From Pseudonocardia alaniniphila (GTDB lineage Bacteria; Actinomycetota; Actinomycetes; Mycobacteriales; Pseudonocardiaceae), in the NCBI RefSeq assembly GCF_022524485.1, contig NZ_JAKXMK010000041.1, forward strand, positions 40,102 through 104,101: a DNA stretch of 64,000 bases, read 5' to 3'. Each line of letters opens with the position of its first letter. The first letter of the stretch is position 1. Below the pieces are notes generated by a model, which saw only the letters and a program-made list of their open reading frames with translations, searched no databases and was not told the origin of the DNA. Both the position numbers and the translations under genes were made by a program. Below are positions 8,256-17,242 of the stretch, piece after piece.

Positions 8256-9107
8256 TCAGACGTAGTCGCTGACGTCCACTCCTCCGAACCCGGTCACCGG
8301 GTCATCGAGGTCACTGGCGTCGTTGCTGCTGGCGCCGTTGGTGGTGCGTGCTGGCACAGTGGTCGGCGTCTTGCGTGCGGGACGGGGACCACTGGTGGTG
8401 GCCGGTTCCGCCGTTGGAACGGGGGCCAGGCTGGCCCGGTCCGGGAGTGGCACAACCGTGCCGTCGATCTCGTCATCAACGTCCGTGTCGACGTCGTCGA
8501 TGACATCGGGTGTCAGCACCAGGTTCGAGCCGAGGGGATCACGCCGGACCACCTCCACCAGGACGTAGGCGGCCTGGCTGCGTGAGCCGGTGATACGAAC
8601 TTCTCTGGCCCAGCAGGCGGTGGCGAGCTCGGCGGTGACCCGTTCCAGGTCCTTGACCGACAAGCCGGCCGGGAGCCACACTCGGACCCGTTCCCCCACG
8701 GGGGAGGGCCGGGACCACACCAAGAACGGCATGCGTCCGTCGTGGGTCATCGTGCGGGTCTGCGCGAAGCAGGACCGCATCCGGTGCCGGGTGGTCACAC
8801 ACCACGCCCGGCGAATCAGATACCGGCGGGATGCCGGGACCGCGAACACCACACAGGTGGTGGCGGTGAGAACGTAGAACGCGGCGTCCGAGCCGATCTC
8901 CTCACGCAGGACGACGGATGCGACGACCAGGACCGTGAGCACGGTCAGTTCCGCGCGAGCGCGGACGATGAACCCGAGAACCTGCCAGATGATGTTCTGT
9001 TCGGGTCGGGTGAAGAACTCGACCGCCCCCATAGCAGGGGTAGTGCGGCCGGAACGGCGGCCGAAGCCCAAACGGCCACGGGTGTGGCCCTGACGTGTGC
9101 GTGCCAT
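8256..9107 (-). CDS. membrane partner of FtsK-like transfer protein
   Basis: A 283-residue protein with an Arg-rich start, two hydrophobic segments (about 52-66 and 76-93) and a long Pro/Thr/Asp-rich tail. It lies immediately upstream of the FtsK-like gene. In many AICEs the transfer translocase is split into a membrane/adaptor protein and the motor, and this protein has the size and place of the first. The motif VWLPAGLSVKDLERVTAELA recalls the adaptor region of Tra proteins. Confidence 0.65.
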   Translation of the reverse strand: MARTRQGHTRGRLGFGRRSGRTTPAMGAVEFFTRPEQNIIWQVLGFIVRARAELTVLTVLVVASVVLREEIGSDAAFYVLTATTCVVFAVPASRRYLIRRAWCVTTRHRMRSCFAQTRTMTHDGRMPFLVWSRPSPVGERVRVWLPAGLSVKDLERVTAELATACWAREVRITGSRSQAAYVLVEVVRRDPLGSNLVLTPDVIDDVDTDVDDEIDGTVVPLPDRASLAPVPTAEPATTSGPRPARKTPTTVPARTTNGASSNDASDLDDPVTGFGGVDVSDYV

Positions 9108-9233
9108 GACGTTGGGTTCCTCTCACACTCAACGGGTTGTGGTGAGATGCGCAGAGGTGGACGCGGGGCCGCACATACGGCCTGTGAACCGGCGGTCCCG
9201 TGTCCACCCCTGCAACTTGCGAGGCGTCGAGGA

Positions 9234-9569
9234 TCAGAAGCCGGCTGCGCCGATGTTCTGCTCGTCCTCGATCCTCAGGCGGTAAGACACCGCCGACTTG
9301 AGCTGACCCAGGTGGGTCATCGCGATCTCCAGACACTCGGTCGCATCGACCAGATGCCCGTAGCGGACTGCCGTCCCCTTGTCGCGGTCGTAGTCCTCGG
9401 CCAGCTCGACGAAGTTGCCGGCCTGATACAGCGACTCAGACACGATCCCGCTCAACGAGCGCCAGATCGTCTCCCGCACCTTGTCGGTGCTTGCCGGGGG
9501 CCGAAACGGCTCCCGAACATTCGACTGTTCCGGAATCACCACGGCGGTGCCGTTGGTCTCGACCATCAC
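9234..9569 (-). CDS. hypothetical AICE protein
   Basis: A 111-residue, mostly helical acidic protein (TIWRSLSGIVSESLYQAGNFVELAEDYDRDKG). No domain recognised. It is in line with the transfer genes with short gaps on both sides, so it probably belongs to the element's conserved operon. The start could be either of two adjacent ATG codons. Confidence 0.5.
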   Translation of the reverse strand: MMVETNGTAVVIPEQSNVREPFRPPASTDKVRETIWRSLSGIVSESLYQAGNFVELAEDYDRDKGTAVRYGHLVDATECLEIAMTHLGQLKSAVSYRLRIEDEQNIGAAGF

Positions 9570-9606
9570 GACCTACCTTCCCCGATTCGAGTCGGATTGG
9601 TCGCGT

Positions 9607-9948
9607 TCAGTTGGCCGGCTTCGGGGCCGGAGCCCCGTTCGGCATCGGAACGACCGAATTGGCACGAAACGCCACCCGAGAGTTGCCGTTCTGCACCCAC
9701 GGCATCGCCTGCAGACGGTCGACCGACACGAACTGACCCTGGTGCATCTTGGGCGGATCAGCGATCGCCACCGTGACCAGAATCGTCTCCGCGTCCCCGT
9801 CAGTCCAGGCCACGAGCTTCACGGCCCACAGGGGCAGGTTCGTACCACCACTCTTGTCCCGACGCTGCACACGGTCCTTGTCCAGACGCGGCTCGAACTC
9901 ACCGCTCACCTGAAACTTCGTCGCGGACGTGTCAATGATGAGATCCAT
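9607..9948 (-). CDS. hypothetical AICE protein
   Basis: A 113-residue protein beginning MDLIIDTSATKFQVSG. I chose the ATG at 9948 because an AAGGGGAG ribosome-binding site lies 10 bases upstream; a start 21 codons further up lacks one. Beta-rich composition; TFASVDRL-like segments are not diagnostic. It is the first gene of the leftward operon and is separated from the divergent regulator by an operator-like region. Confidence 0.55.
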   Translation of the reverse strand: MDLIIDTSATKFQVSGEFEPRLDKDRVQRRDKSGGTNLPLWAVKLVAWTDGDAETILVTVAIADPPKMHQGQFVSVDRLQAMPWVQNGNSRVAFRANSVVPMPNGAPAPKPAN

Positions 9949-10052
9949 GACTGCTGTGCTCCCCTTGCGGATCAACTTGCAGGTGATGCACACCCGGACG
10001 GGTGTGCTCATCTAGGACACCAAGCGGGCAGCAGCTGCGTAAATTCACGGAT

Positions 10053-10086
10053 GTAAACAGTTCCGTGTTTACGGTGTCGTTTACAC
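10053..10086. promoter_or_regulatory. operator-like GTAAAC/GTTTAC repeats between divergent genes
   Basis: GTAAAC at 10053-10058 faces GTTTAC at 10067-10072 across 8 bp, and a second GTTTAC follows at 10079-10084 inside GTGTCGTTTACAC. The repeats lie between the leftward AICE operon and the rightward HTH regulator at 10142, where an autoregulatory operator would be expected. Confidence 0.5.
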
Positions 10087-10141
10087 GGTTGACCAGGCAT
10101 AATGAGAAGGACCGGATCGTCACGCGGGGGGAATCGACGCT

Positions 10142-11266
10142 ATGACATCCGCGCTTCGGGATGCGCGCGACGCCCAGGGGTGGACGCTGGAGCAGACTGC
10201 CGTCCGTCTGTTGAGATTGGCCGAGAGTCGTGGGGCGGCGCTCAGCGTCAGTCGCGCGAGTCTGCGCCAGATGATCTCGGACATGGAACGCGGGCGGCGT
10301 AAGCCCGGGCACTACAAGCCGTTGCTGTGCGACCTGTTCGGGCGGACAGCCGACGAGCTCGGCTTCCCCGACGACCAGCCTGAGGCAGTCCTGGTTCCTG
10401 CGGTGGATCTCAGTGCGATGCTCTCCCAGGCGTCGGCAGTCACGCCGGCCACGGTCCAGGATCTCCAGCGACAGGTGGACGGGCTCAGAACGCTCGATCG
10501 CCAGCTTGGCTCTCCGGCCGTCATCGAACCGACCCGTCACCTGGTCAACACCGTGCAGGACCTGATGTCGCACGTCTTCGCCTGCGGGATCCGCAGCACG
10601 CTGGCGGCGGTTCTGTCCGACGCAGCAGCCTTGAATGCCTGGCAGGTACTCAACGCAGGAGAGGTGCAGGGAGCCTGGAAGCTGCACGACCTCGCACGGA
10701 CTGCAGGTCTCGAATCCGCTCAACCGCATCTACTCGCACACGCGATGGGGGAGCAGACCTACGGTTTGCTTGACCTCGACCGGCCAGCCGACGCACTCCA
10801 GCTGATCGAGGCAGCACGTGAAGTCGCCGGCACTCGCGTCCCGCAGCTGCTCCGCGCGTGGTTGCACGCAGCCGAAGCCGAGGTACACGCGGCGCTCGGT
10901 GACGGGCTCAAGTGCCGGGCGGCTCTGGATGCTGCGACGAAGACGCTACCCAGCGACACGAACAACGCCGAGACACCGTACGTCTCACTCGACGAATGGC
11001 ATCTGGAGCGATGGCGAGGCAACGTCCTTGCCAAACTCGGCGACTCGACCGCCCTACAGTCATTACTGGTCGCACTAGAAGGCACGCCCAGCACCTTCGT
11101 CCGAGCAGCCGCATCTCTGCATTGCGACATCGCCCAATCACTGGCGATGCGCGGTGACCGTGCAGCCTCTCTGCGTCATGCCCAGCAGGCGCGAACCCTG
11201 GCGAGGCAGACGGGGTCGGTACGTCAGCTCAAGCGGATCGACGTCGTTATGCGGAAGACGGCCTGA
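10142..11266 (+). CDS. XRE-type HTH regulator with TPR-like C-terminus
   Basis: A 374-residue protein. The N-terminal ~70 residues form a Cro/CI-type helix-turn-helix with SVSRASLRQMISDMERGRRKP, and the rest is alpha-helical, TPR-like. The ATG follows a GGGGGG ribosome-binding site. Divergent from the replication/transfer operon and convergent with a Nudix gene, it occupies the place of the pSAM2 activator Pra, though by fold it is a different regulator type. It likely controls excision and transfer. Confidence 0.75.
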   Translation: MTSALRDARDAQGWTLEQTAVRLLRLAESRGAALSVSRASLRQMISDMERGRRKPGHYKPLLCDLFGRTADELGFPDDQPEAVLVPAVDLSAMLSQASAVTPATVQDLQRQVDGLRTLDRQLGSPAVIEPTRHLVNTVQDLMSHVFACGIRSTLAAVLSDAAALNAWQVLNAGEVQGAWKLHDLARTAGLESAQPHLLAHAMGEQTYGLLDLDRPADALQLIEAAREVAGTRVPQLLRAWLHAAEAEVHAALGDGLKCRAALDAATKTLPSDTNNAETPYVSLDEWHLERWRGNVLAKLGDSTALQSLLVALEGTPSTFVRAAASLHCDIAQSLAMRGDRAASLRHAQQARTLARQTGSVRQLKRIDVVMRKTA

Positions 11267-11831
11267 ACTCGACCCCGCGGCTCAGAGCCAGCAGTTGGAG
11301 GAGAGCTACAAGCGTGCCGGCGCCCAAGATCTCACGATCAGCGATAAGCCGAGGGACGTCGGCGAGGGGCACCCATCGCATCTCGCCCGCTTCCTCGACG
11401 TCTGTCGGTTCCCCGATCTTCTCGAACGACCGCCACAAAAAGATGTCGATGCGCTCGTTGACCATTCCGGGTATCGGCTGGAAGTCGATCAGGTGTTCCG
11501 GTTCACCGTGCGGTTGCCAGCCGCTCTCTTCCCTGGCCTCCCGTGCTGCCGTTGCGGCGGGAGATTCCCCTGGCTCTACAAGACCGCCGAGTAGCTCGTA
11601 TCCCCACGCATCGACAGCGAAGCGATGGCGACGAAGCATCAAGACCTCGTCGTTCTCGTTGACCAGCACCGCTATCGCGACTGGCTTCATGTGCACGACG
11701 TGATGTTCGAAACGTCGACCGTCCGGAGGTTCGATGTCGACCAGCGTAAGACGAATCCACTCATCGTCATAAATCGTCCGCTCGCCATGGCGGACAGTTC
11801 GGTGAGCCTCTGGCTGAGAAGAGCCGGTCAC
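11247..11831 (-). CDS. Nudix hydrolase (Pif-like position)
   Basis: A 194-residue Nudix protein. The Nudix box GX5EX7REUXEEXGU is complete: GLVEPGESPAATAAREAREESGW at about 83-105. Start is a GTG at 11831. In pSAM2 a Nudix protein, Pif, blocks entry of a second copy of the element, and a Nudix gene next to the regulator is a recurring AICE feature. Its 3' end overlaps that of the regulator gene by 20 bp. An immunity role is inferred from position only. Confidence 0.8.
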   Translation of the reverse strand: MTGSSQPEAHRTVRHGERTIYDDEWIRLTLVDIEPPDGRRFEHHVVHMKPVAIAVLVNENDEVLMLRRHRFAVDAWGYELLGGLVEPGESPAATAAREAREESGWQPHGEPEHLIDFQPIPGMVNERIDIFLWRSFEKIGEPTDVEEAGEMRWVPLADVPRLIADREILGAGTLVALLQLLALSRGVEFRPSSA

Positions 11832-11936
11832 TCAGGAAGTCTACCAGCGGGCCAACAACGCAGCTGAGCGCAAACCGGGCCTGGTATCCGATGGCAGGCA
11901 CGCAGCGAGCGGACAGGCGATGGTCCGACGCGGGCA

Positions 11937-12404
11937 CTAGAAGCCACGGAACACCCCGTCCTCGGCCACGTTGTCGGCGAAGTTGGCCCAGTCCAGGTTC
12001 GCCAGGGACAGGTTGTTCTCCACCGCCCACAGGTAGGTGACTACCACCCGGAACTCGGCTCGCGGTTCCTCGTTCAGGTCGGCGTACTCGGGCTCGGGGT
12101 AGGGCACCGGCACGACGAGGAGCGGGTGACCGGACGAGGCCAATGCTTCGTGGTCGGCGACGAAGAAGAAGTGGATCCCATTGAAAGGTTCCGGGAGCAG
12201 GCTACGCAGCTGGGCTGCGGTCAGATCCCGGTATACCTCGTCATCGACAATGTCGACGGTGGCCAGGAATCCCTCCTCCGACGGAGTCCGGACGCCTGCG
12301 CAGAGGGCTTGCCACGATCGCTCGCTACTGAAATCGGTGCGCACGAGGAGCACTGCCCCGAAAGGCCGCAGCGCGGGGGGTGTCGTCGGGTCAGGGGAAG
12401 TCAC
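11937..12404 (-). CDS. DUF6924-domain protein
   Basis: A 155-residue acidic protein starting at GTG 12404. The pattern of a first strand AVLLVRTDFSSERSWQALC and an end VENNLSLANLDWANFADNVAEDGVFRGF matches the DUF6924 family, often found as a cargo or immunity-type protein in actinobacteria. Function unknown. It is likely cargo of element A. Confidence 0.7.
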   Translation of the reverse strand: MTSPDPTTPPALRPFGAVLLVRTDFSSERSWQALCAGVRTPSEEGFLATVDIVDDEVYRDLTAAQLRSLLPEPFNGIHFFFVADHEALASSGHPLLVVPVPYPEPEYADLNEEPRAEFRVVVTYLWAVENNLSLANLDWANFADNVAEDGVFRGF

Positions 12405-12979
12405 GGCGGCACGATAGCCGTGGTCACCGAGGACGACTCAACACCGTACGGGCGTCGCCACGAGGCCGATCACGGGGTGCCAAACATGTGGTGAGACCGA
12501 TCGCCAGTCCTGCTCGACCGGACGGGCCCGGCATGTCGGCAGTCGGCACGTTGGCAGGAAGGTCTTGGGCGGTGAGGACTTTCTATACGTCTTCAAGCCG
12601 TCCCCTGCCGGGGACGGGCCGGACCGCGCCGGACGGCATGCGCGGCCGCTCCCTCCCGCCTTCGGCTCCCGGGCGGCCGCGCGCCTATGGGCCGCCGGCC
12701 ATGCGCCGGCAAGAGGGTGCTGTGTGACGTGCGGGAGGTCATCCCCGCTGGCCGCTGATCGTCTTAGCGTGCCCGAACGGCGTCAACCCCGCTGCGCGCC
12801 CCGATCCCGCCGGTGGTGGCGTCGAGCAGGGATGCACAAGCGGGGTTGTGGTCGGGTAGCGGGATCGGGGTCCCGGGTTGACGCCGCCCGGTCCCGCCAA
12901 GTGCAGGCCAGGATCGCGGGGATGGGGCGCAGTCTGCGAATCCTGCCAAGTCGGGACCTTCAGCTCGTACTGTCATCCC
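12405..12979. other. non-coding region of element A with inverted repeats
   Basis: No convincing gene. It holds a short GC hairpin near 12600 (CGTCCCC/GGGGACG) and a large two-part inverted repeat at 12779-12885. As the only long non-coding part of the element away from the operons it is a candidate for a cis-acting replication or transfer locus. Confidence 0.4.
12779..12885. repeat. long interrupted inverted repeat
   Basis: Two perfect arm pairs: GGCGTCAACCC (12779-12789) with GGGTTGACGCC (12875-12885), and CCCCGATCCCGC (12799-12810) with GCGGGATCGGGG (12859-12870). The arms are nested in the right order for a cruciform or long stem-loop. Confidence 0.65.
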
Positions 12980-13273
12980 ATGAGCGCCAGCGCAGACCCA
13001 ATGCCCTCGCCACCGTTCCCCGCGACCGACTCTCCGGTCCTCTGGATGATCGTGCAGAACGCCATGTCCGCGTATGAGACCGGAGAGACGGACGTCCGCG
13101 GCGCGATCATCCATGCAGCAGTTCACGGGTGGTACGAGGGACACGCGCAGGGCGAGGACGCCTGCCCCGGCTGCGACTTCCGCGGCGAACTGCCCAAGCA
13201 ACAGTGGAAGGGCGACGTCGATAACCGCGCCGCGTGGGCGTCCGGCAAACGTCAACCTGACCTTGACACCTGA
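12980..13273 (+). CDS. hypothetical protein
   Basis: A 97-residue protein from the ATG at 12980 (MSASADPMPSPPFPATD). It has a middle segment GAIIHAAVHGWYEGHAQGEDACPGCDFRGE with a CxxC pair. Similar small proteins occur as cargo in actinobacterial genomes; I do not recognise a named family. Codon use looks like a real high-GC gene. Confidence 0.5.
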   Translation: MSASADPMPSPPFPATDSPVLWMIVQNAMSAYETGETDVRGAIIHAAVHGWYEGHAQGEDACPGCDFRGELPKQQWKGDVDNRAAWASGKRQPDLDT

Positions 13274-13310
13274 CGAATGATCTCCCCAGAGTTCTGGAGA
13301 ACGGATGAGC

Positions 13311-13907
13311 TTAGAGGGGGACTGGTGCTGGACCGATCTCAAGGGCTACGACCTCTGGCGCGACCGTTCGGGCGAACGCAAGAGTGTGCTGCAGTCGGGG
13401 GTCCGGGGCTGCCTTGCTCGGTGTGTCGTACTCGCCGGTGACGAGCAGCCCGTCCCGGGTGGCGTCGGGTCCCGAGATCAACGTGATAATGAAGCCGTTC
13501 CACTCTGCGCGACCCGCACTCGCGAAGAGCCGCTTGGCGGCGTCGTCGAGTTGGGCGCGTGAGTAACGCACGAGGCGGATGGTGAGTGCGATGTCTCGCC
13601 GCGCGGCTTCCGCACGGACAGTGTCGTGCAGAGGCGACTCGCCGGCCCAGAGCAGGGTCGTTGCTTTGCCCGCCGCGTCGTTGATGCCGCCGACGTAACC
13701 GGCATCGCGGATCCCCGGAAGCTCAACCAGCCATGTTGTGAAGGTGCCCAGCTCCCTCTGGTTGGCCAGTAGCGCCGGATCGACAGACGCCAGGTATTCG
13801 TCTGACGAGCCCGGCACCGGATGCTGCTGCGACACCTGCCGATTGTGCCCCGGATCTTGGAGCGAGCGAACAACAATGAGGCCGAGACTTTTGGAGCGGG
13901 GGGCCAT
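13311..13907 (-). CDS. hypothetical protein
   Basis: A protein of up to 198 residues from the ATG at 13907 (MAPRSKSLG). The frame stays open upstream to 14018, where it would run into att repeat 2, so the shorter start is preferred. Segments such as VELPGIRDAGYVGGINDAAGKATTLLWAGESPLHDTVRAEAARR are alpha/beta-like. No family recognised. It is the last gene before the right end of element A, a typical cargo position. Confidence 0.4.
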   Translation of the reverse strand: MAPRSKSLGLIVVRSLQDPGHNRQVSQQHPVPGSSDEYLASVDPALLANQRELGTFTTWLVELPGIRDAGYVGGINDAAGKATTLLWAGESPLHDTVRAEAARRDIALTIRLVRYSRAQLDDAAKRLFASAGRAEWNGFIITLISGPDATRDGLLVTGEYDTPSKAAPDPRLQHTLAFARTVAPEVVALEIGPAPVPL

Positions 13908-14013
13908 GTACAGCAGCGAAGTACAGCAGCCGCACCAGCCGTAGGCATCCCGCCGGAGCCGCTGCATGCTGGCTGACCTCGCGCGAAGCCTTAGCAAGCT
14001 TGATCGCCATGAG

Positions 14014-14056
14014 TTCACACCGAAGAGGTCACTGGTTCGATCCCAGTATCGCCCAC
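14014..14056 (+). repeat. att repeat 2 (element A / element B junction)
   Basis: Exact 43-bp copy of the 3' half of tRNA-Val, followed by C and a G where a CCA tail would continue. There is no 5' tRNA half here, so it is an att site, not a tRNA. It closes element A on the right and begins element B, whose integrase remnant starts 90 bp away. Confidence 0.9.
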
Positions 14057-14062
14057 CGCCGA

Positions 14063-14109
14063 ACGGCCTGGTCAGGAGCTTCTAATGGAGCTCAGGACCG
14101 GGCCGTTTT
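14063..14109 (+). terminator. terminator-like hairpin after att repeat 2
   Basis: ACGGCCTGGTC (14063-14073) pairs with GACCGGGCCGT (14096-14106), one wobble, with a 22-nt loop, followed by TTTT. Its place matches the terminators next to the other two att repeats. Confidence 0.55.
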
Positions 14110-14145
14110 GCTGTGCGGGGTCGGGGTGTGTGACTAACTGAGTGA

Positions 14146-14709
14146 CTACGGGTTTGGGTGGGGAAGACGGTCCATGATGGTTGCGCCGTCGTTGATCACG
14201 GGCCGGAGTTGTTTGCGGTAGACGGTCTCGGTGACGGTCGAGCCGCCGGTGTGTCCGACCAGGCGGGCGATGTGTTCGATGGGGACGCCCTCGTCCGACA
14301 GCAGGGACACGAAGCTGTGTCGTAGCTCGCGTGGTGTCCAGTCCTTGGCGTTGAGGCCTGCCGCGGTGGCGATGCGGCGGAAGCCGCGCCGGACGTTCGC
14401 GGCGTCGAGTGGGGTGCCGGCTTCGGAGGCGAAGACGAGGTCGTGGTCGGCCCAGCGCTCTTTGGCGAGCGTGCGTTGTGCGGTTTGTCTGGCCCGGTGT
14501 TCGCGGAGCGCGTCGATGCATCGTTGGGGGAGGGCGAGGGTGCGGCGGGAGGTGCGGGTCTTGGTGTCGCCGCCTGCTCGGACGGAGCGCCAGACCATCA
14601 TGTGGGGCAGGACCGGTGGGCTCGCGTGGGGGTTGCCGTCAAGGTCGACGTGGCTCCAGGTGAGGGCCCGCAGTTCTTCGGTTCGGGCGCCGGTGAGTAG
14701 GGACAGCAG
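14146..14709 (-). pseudogene. tyrosine integrase, C-terminal half (element B), cut by IS
   Basis: The frame codes 187 residues of an integrase catalytic domain with LLSLLTGARTEELRAL (catalytic Arg), ELRHSF (His-x-x-Arg), LVGHTG (His) and TVYRKQL (Tyr). The frame runs straight into the IS3-family end at 14709/14710 and no N-terminal half occurs on the other side of the IS. So the first half of the gene was lost. It reads towards att repeat 2 as in the other two elements. Element B therefore cannot excise with its own integrase. Confidence 0.85.
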
Positions 14710-16023
14710 TGAACCGCCCCGGGGTGTCCGGAGACTTTGATGTGCCCCGAGTTCCCTGGAGGCGGCTTACTGGATGATCACGGTCCTCTGACCCGAGAGG
14801 ATCGCCAGTTCCGTGCCGAAGAGGTATCCCGCCGAGTTCCGCCGCAAGGTCCTCGACCTGGTTGCTGCGGGCCGTCCCGTCGCTCAGGTCGCCGCTGATC
14901 TCGATATCAGGGATCAGACGATCTACGTGTGGCGACGCCAGGAGCTGATCGATACCGGCCAGCTTCCGGGCACGACCAGTACCGAGAACGCCGAACTGAC
15001 CGCGGCGCGCAAACGCATCGCCGAACTCGAGGCCGGAGTGGCCATCCATCGCCGAGCTGCACAGCTGCTCGGCGAGGTGGTGTCCCCAAAAGACGTTACG
15101 AGGCGATCGCGGTGATGGCCTCGGAGAAGCTGCGCGTTCAGCTCGCCTGCCCAGTGCTCGGCGTCGCCGAGTCCGGCTACTACGACTGGCGCTCGCGCCC
15201 ACCCTCGGCCCGCTCGCTGCGCCATGCCTGGCTGACCGAGCAGATCCAGGCCGTCCACCAGGCCTCGTTCGGCACCTACGGCTCGCGCCGCGTGCACGCC
15301 GAGCTGCGTCTCGGACTGGGCATCGTGGTCGGTCACCCCGGCGTGGAGATGCTCATGCGCCGTGCCGGGCTGGTCGGCCTGCCCGGACGTAAGCGTCGCC
15401 GTCCGATCCACGACACCCCGTTCGCCGGCGACCTGGTGGACCGCAACTTCGCTCGCCACCGGCCCAACGAGTTGTGGGTCACCGACATCACCGAGCACCC
15501 CACACGCGAGGGAAAGGTCTACTGCGCGGTCGTGCTGGACGTGCACTCCCGCCGGGTCGTGGGCTGGTCGATCGACGCCTCGCAGACCGCGGCGTTGGCC
15601 ACCAACGCGCTGAGCATGGCCATCGCCAACCGCAGCCCGAGACCGCAGACCGCGACCGTGATCCACTCCGACCACGGCGTGCAGTTCACGTCCTGGGCCT
15701 TCACCCGTCGAGCCCGAGAGTCCGGGCTGGTGCCGTCCATGGGCCCGATCGGAAACTGCTACGACAACGCCGTCATCGAGTCCTTCCGCGTGCAGACTGA
15801 GCTGCTCAACCGCCGCCGATGGCGCACCCGCCTCGAGCTCGCCAACGCCCTGTTCGAATACCTGGAGATCTTCCACAACCGCCGCCGACGCCACAGCGCC
15901 CTGGGCATGCTCACACCGATCGAATACGAAAAGCTCCACGCCACCGCGACCGCGTGAACCCAGCAACCCGACTCCGCCAAGTCCGAGGCACATCAGAGCC
16001 TCCACAGGACCCAGGGCGGTTCA
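14710..16023 (+). mobile_element. IS3-family insertion sequence
   Basis: About 1.31 kb bounded by imperfect ~37-bp inverted repeats that start TGAACCGCCC on both sides and end in GATGTGCC. It contains two overlapping frames for a DDE transposase. The left flank (..GCAG) and right flank (CTCA..) show no matching 3-4-bp target duplication, so the copy probably sits at a deletion or recombination junction. Confidence 0.88.
14813..15957 (+). CDS. IS3-family transposase OrfAB (programmed -1 frameshift)
   Basis: OrfA (GTG 14813 to TGA 15115) has the helix-turn-helix VAQVAADLDIRDQTIYVWRR and a leucine-zipper-like segment. OrfB (one frame back, to 15957) carries the rve/DDE core: TDIT (Asp), HSDHG (Asp), NAVIESF (Glu). 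The frames overlap, and C CCA AAA at 15085-15091 is an X XXY YYZ slippery site that would join ...EVVSPK to RRYEAIAVM. Both frames are intact, so this copy may still be active. Confidence 0.88.
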
Positions 16024-16024
16024 C

Positions 16025-17242
16025 TCAGACGGACCCGGTGACCTGTTCCTTGATGCCCAGGAGCGCGCGCCCGTAGATCTCCCTGCCCAGCGACGTCGAG
16101 ACCCCCGCATGCCGGGATCCGGTGGCCAGGTCGCGCCAGAACCGCTGGAGCGGGTTGCTGCGACGGAAGCCCGCGGTTCCGCCGATGTCGAGCAGCAGTT
16201 CCATCGCCTCCCGGCACCGCTGCATGACCACGCCGTTGTCCATCCTGATGCGGGCCCGGGCCGCAACGTCCAACCGGCGGCCCTCGATCGAGGCGGTCTC
16301 GATGTCGGCGGCCGCGCGGTAGGCGTGCAGCCGGGCGGTGTCGATGAGCGACGCGGCCTCGGCGATCCCCAACTGGACACTCGGCGAGCGGACCGCGTCG
16401 GTGTAGGTCGAGCTGGTGATCGGCTTCCCGTCACTTAGCGTCTCGAGCACATGTTCCAACGCACCCTGAGCCATCCCGATGATCGGGCCCGCGAGCGACA
16501 CCCGCAGCCACGATTGAACCCGCGCGAGATAGACACGCTCGCCCTCCTGCCACCGCTGCCGCGAACCGCGCAACCTCCGCGCGGCCATGGTGCGGTACTC
16601 CGGCACGAACACATCACCCACGACGACGCTGTCGCTGCCGGTGCCCTCCATACCGGCCACGTCCCAGCTGTCTTTCACCTCGACGTCGCAGGCCGGGACA
16701 AGGACGAGGCGGGCATCGGGCTCCGGCGTCGAGCCGGCATCGACGAGCACCCGCAACAGCACCCACTGCGCCTGATGGATCCCCGAGGCGTAGCGCCATT
16801 CCCCGCTGACCCTGATCCCACCCGGCACCGACCGCACCGAGTTCGACCCGGCACTTTTCAGCGCCGCGCTCACCGCCGCGTGAGCGTCCGTGCCCCAGAT
16901 GTCATGCCGGGCCTCATCGTCGAACAGCGAGGCCATGAACGCGGAACCGCAATAGATCTTCCCGACCCAGGCGCTCGATCCGCAGCCACGAGCCAGCTCC
17001 GCGAACACGTCGATGACCGTGCGCACGCCGGCCTCGCGGCCACCGAACCTCCGTGGCGCGGTCAACGTGTAGAAGCCCTCGGCACGCAGCGCCGCGTCCA
17101 CCTCCGGCGTCAGATTCCCCCGCTGTTCGGTCTCCGCCGCATGAGACCGCAGCAGCGGCACCAGCTCCCGAGCGGCAGCAATCAACTCCGCCCGTTCAGC
17201 CGGGTCGTTGAGTTCGGTCGGAACAGACACGGACGCACTCAT
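16025..17242 (-). CDS. acyl-CoA dehydrogenase-fold flavin monooxygenase (HsaA/DszC-like)
   Basis: A 405-residue protein beginning MSASVSVPTEL (ATG 17242, GAGGGGAC 5 bp upstream). N-terminal helices with FYTLTAPRRFGG and ELARGCGSSAWV, a central IRVSGEWRYASGI and WDVAGMEGTGSDSVVV, and C-terminal GGTAGFRRSNPLQRFWRDL fit two-component, FMNH2-dependent monooxygenases with an acyl-CoA dehydrogenase fold. These need a separate flavin reductase, which is not seen nearby. The stop codon lies 2 bp from the IS end, but length is close to normal. Substrate unknown. Confidence 0.75.
   Translation of the reverse strand: MSASVSVPTELNDPAERAELIAAARELVPLLRSHAAETEQRGNLTPEVDAALRAEGFYTLTAPRRFGGREAGVRTVIDVFAELARGCGSSAWVGKIYCGSAFMASLFDDEARHDIWGTDAHAAVSAALKSAGSNSVRSVPGGIRVSGEWRYASGIHQAQWVLLRVLVDAGSTPEPDARLVLVPACDVEVKDSWDVAGMEGTGSDSVVVGDVFVPEYRTMAARRLRGSRQRWQEGERVYLARVQSWLRVSLAGPIIGMAQGALEHVLETLSDGKPITSSTYTDAVRSPSVQLGIAEAASLIDTARLHAYRAAADIETASIEGRRLDVAARARIRMDNGVVMQRCREAMELLLDIGGTAGFRRSNPLQRFWRDLATGSRHAGVSTSLGREIYGRALLGIKEQVTGSV

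Noticed and set aside
14014..14056. tRNA-like sequence (also 35294-35336) as additional tRNA-Val genes
   Set aside because: Only the 3' half is present; there is no D arm or 5' acceptor strand, so these are att sites.
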